Assembly: GCA_004014935.1 (NCBI GenBank)
Contig: CP025322.1
Span: forward strand, 1 to 64,000
Reading direction: 5' to 3'
DNA from: Saccharomycopsis malanga
Lineage: Eukaryota; Ascomycota; Saccharomycetes; Ascoideales; Saccharomycopsidaceae
Length of the DNA stretch: 64,000 bases
Shown: positions 62,801 through 64,000 of the stretch, piece by piece
Layout of the letters: every line of letters begins with the position of its first letter
How positions within the stretch are numbered: position 1 is the first letter of the stretch
The notes under the pieces: model-generated
What the model saw: only the letters and a program-made list of their open reading frames with translations
Told to the model about the DNA's origin: nothing
The model's database searches: none
Made by a program: the position numbers and the translations under genes

Positions 62801-63791
62801 GTTACTGTAATATGACTTCAGAAACAAGTATATTATCAGGAATGGTAGAAACAGAAAACAATGAAGGATGATTCTATCTATTTATCCTTCATTACAATTT
62901 TATCACACCTTCGGCGTTCTTAAAGATAACACTCTACAATGTACTTAATCTTGGCGCCGTTGGACGCATAAAGTTCGCAGTAAACCAGTTTCCTATCGTA
63001 GTCTCGTAGGAACCAACTTTTCATTGTTATTATATCGCGCATCCCAACCTTTGATCAATTCATGTTGGCATTTTTCGCCTCAAGAACACGGCGCGCATGC
63101 ACTTGCGCCGCCAAGTTTTCACCTTAGGGGAATTTGATAGGACGAGTGGCAGCCCACGATATAAAAAATATTATTTTACCAATAGTTACCAAAAAGAAAC
63201 TGAAGTTTGCTGAAACTTCAAATAAAAGATGACCACATAATCGTTGATGACAAAAAGTGGCTATTGGAATAGTGATCTCAGAGTGAGTTTAGATTAAATG
63301 CAATATAAAGTTTATTCAAGTTACTGTTTAAACATGCTGAAGGAAAGAAATCTGAACGATCAACATGTAAAATATACATTTTTCGTTTTCCGAAAAATAA
63401 TTAAAAATAACTAAAGCAAATTTGGAATGAGTAAAGAAGACATGATACTCGTGTACTTTGAGCGTAGGAAAGATCAGCCTCTGTAAAAACAGCAGTGTGT
63501 GTACTACCTGACAACATACTCTAAGCGTAGTCTGACTGCTATCAAAAACTAGAGTTAATTCAAATGCCAGTGGAACATTGTCCAACAAGATTAAATACGC
63601 ATAACTAGAACGAGCTGCAAATATATTTTAACATTCCTATAATTTGAATCTTTTTGGAAGCTCAGTAACAACTTGGAATCAATCTTTCAAGTCCTCAATA
63701 AATTCTCAGTCACTTTACCTTGTAAATTATATACTTACAAAACCTACAAATTCTCAAGAAAAAATATACACAATGATTCGTAAATTTACAA
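62801..63791. other. intergenic
   Basis: About 1 kb; the promoter of copy B, with GC-rich GGCGCGCATGC and TTGCGCCGCC near 63090-63115. No gene is seen. Confidence 0.55.
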
Positions 63792-64000
63792 CTAGTCTTC
63801 GGCAATAGCGCTTTCGGCACCATAAAGAGGCGCTGCCTCACCCAAGCTCTCAATGCTACTTGTGAGGGAATCCCCAGTGGAACCTGGCTCGTGTTTTAAG
63901 CCGATAAAACTTAGGGACTCTCTAGCAGCTTCAACAGCTTCTTGCAACTTCTCATCGTCTTTCAAGGTCCACGAACTGTTTGGCGCAACGTTAGCCACAC
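63792..64000 (-). CDS. C-terminus of an unrecognised protein, cut by window edge
   Basis: An open frame runs in from the right edge and ends at 63792. About 69 residues are visible: SSWTLKDDEKLQEAVEAARE (helical, charged), then a Ser/Gly/Glu-rich tail ending AESAIAED. There is no ATG in the visible part, so the gene starts outside the window. The family cannot be judged. Confidence 0.6.
   Translation of the reverse strand, partial: VANVAPNSSWTLKDDEKLQEAVEAARESLSFIGLKHEPGSTGDSLTSSIESLGEAAPLYGAESAIAED

Noticed and set aside
1-64000. CRISPR arrays, LTR retroelements, DNA transposon ends, centromere
   Set aside because: I looked for spaced direct repeats, TG...CA-ended long repeats with tRNA-primer sites, and terminal inverted repeats, and found none that I could support.

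Overview
The window is a chromosome end plus about 55 kb of gene-dense DNA from a budding yeast of the CUG-Ser1 clade (the Candida/Debaryomyces side). The genes have yeast architecture: compact, mostly intronless, with a few tiny introns carrying TACTAAC-type branch points. In two conserved proteins a CTG codon falls where the Saccharomyces orthologue has serine (BDF1 residue 297, BNA6 residue 132). CTG should therefore be read as Ser here. I cannot name the species.

Bases 1-8589 are subtelomeric and appear to hold no gene. They begin with about 13 copies of a 17-bp repeat whose G-rich strand contains GGGTGT and runs 3' outward, as a telomere should. The block next to it recurs at 5.7-6.3 kb behind three interstitial copies of the 17-mer. 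A second segment, carrying a decayed tRNA-like unit, is present twice in full and once in part. The layout resembles the X/Y' mosaics of Saccharomyces ends.

At 8.6-10.8 kb lies a GPI-anchored, Flo11-domain adhesin with a 42-bp repeat array and a very long upstream region. Core genes follow: BDF1, NOT5 and USE1. Next comes a tandem triplet of secreted GH15 glucoamylases (20.5-28.0 kb). After these are SPT21 (with a GATA-like finger and MCB sites), a spliced SWH1/OSH-type oxysterol-binding protein, a split Red1-like meiotic axis candidate, TUP1, GRR1, LOT5, BNA6, HAP2, YRB1, a three-exon SHB17, a small secreted orphan, an FMP32-like mitochondrial protein, an unrecognised 232-aa protein and two tandem secreted KEX1-like carboxypeptidases. 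The C-terminus of one more gene is cut by the right edge.

Functionally, the adhesin, the glucoamylases and the carboxypeptidases are secreted proteins for attachment, starch use and peptide trimming. TUP1, GRR1 and HAP2 are classical regulators of carbon-source response, though their closeness here may be chance.

The most unusual signal is a pair of dispersed repeats of about 330-360 bp (38.7-39.06 kb and 45.04-45.36 kb, both minus strand). Each has a tRNA-like head with A and B boxes and a shared body, which suggests a tRNA-derived SINE-like family. Such elements are scarcely known in budding yeasts.
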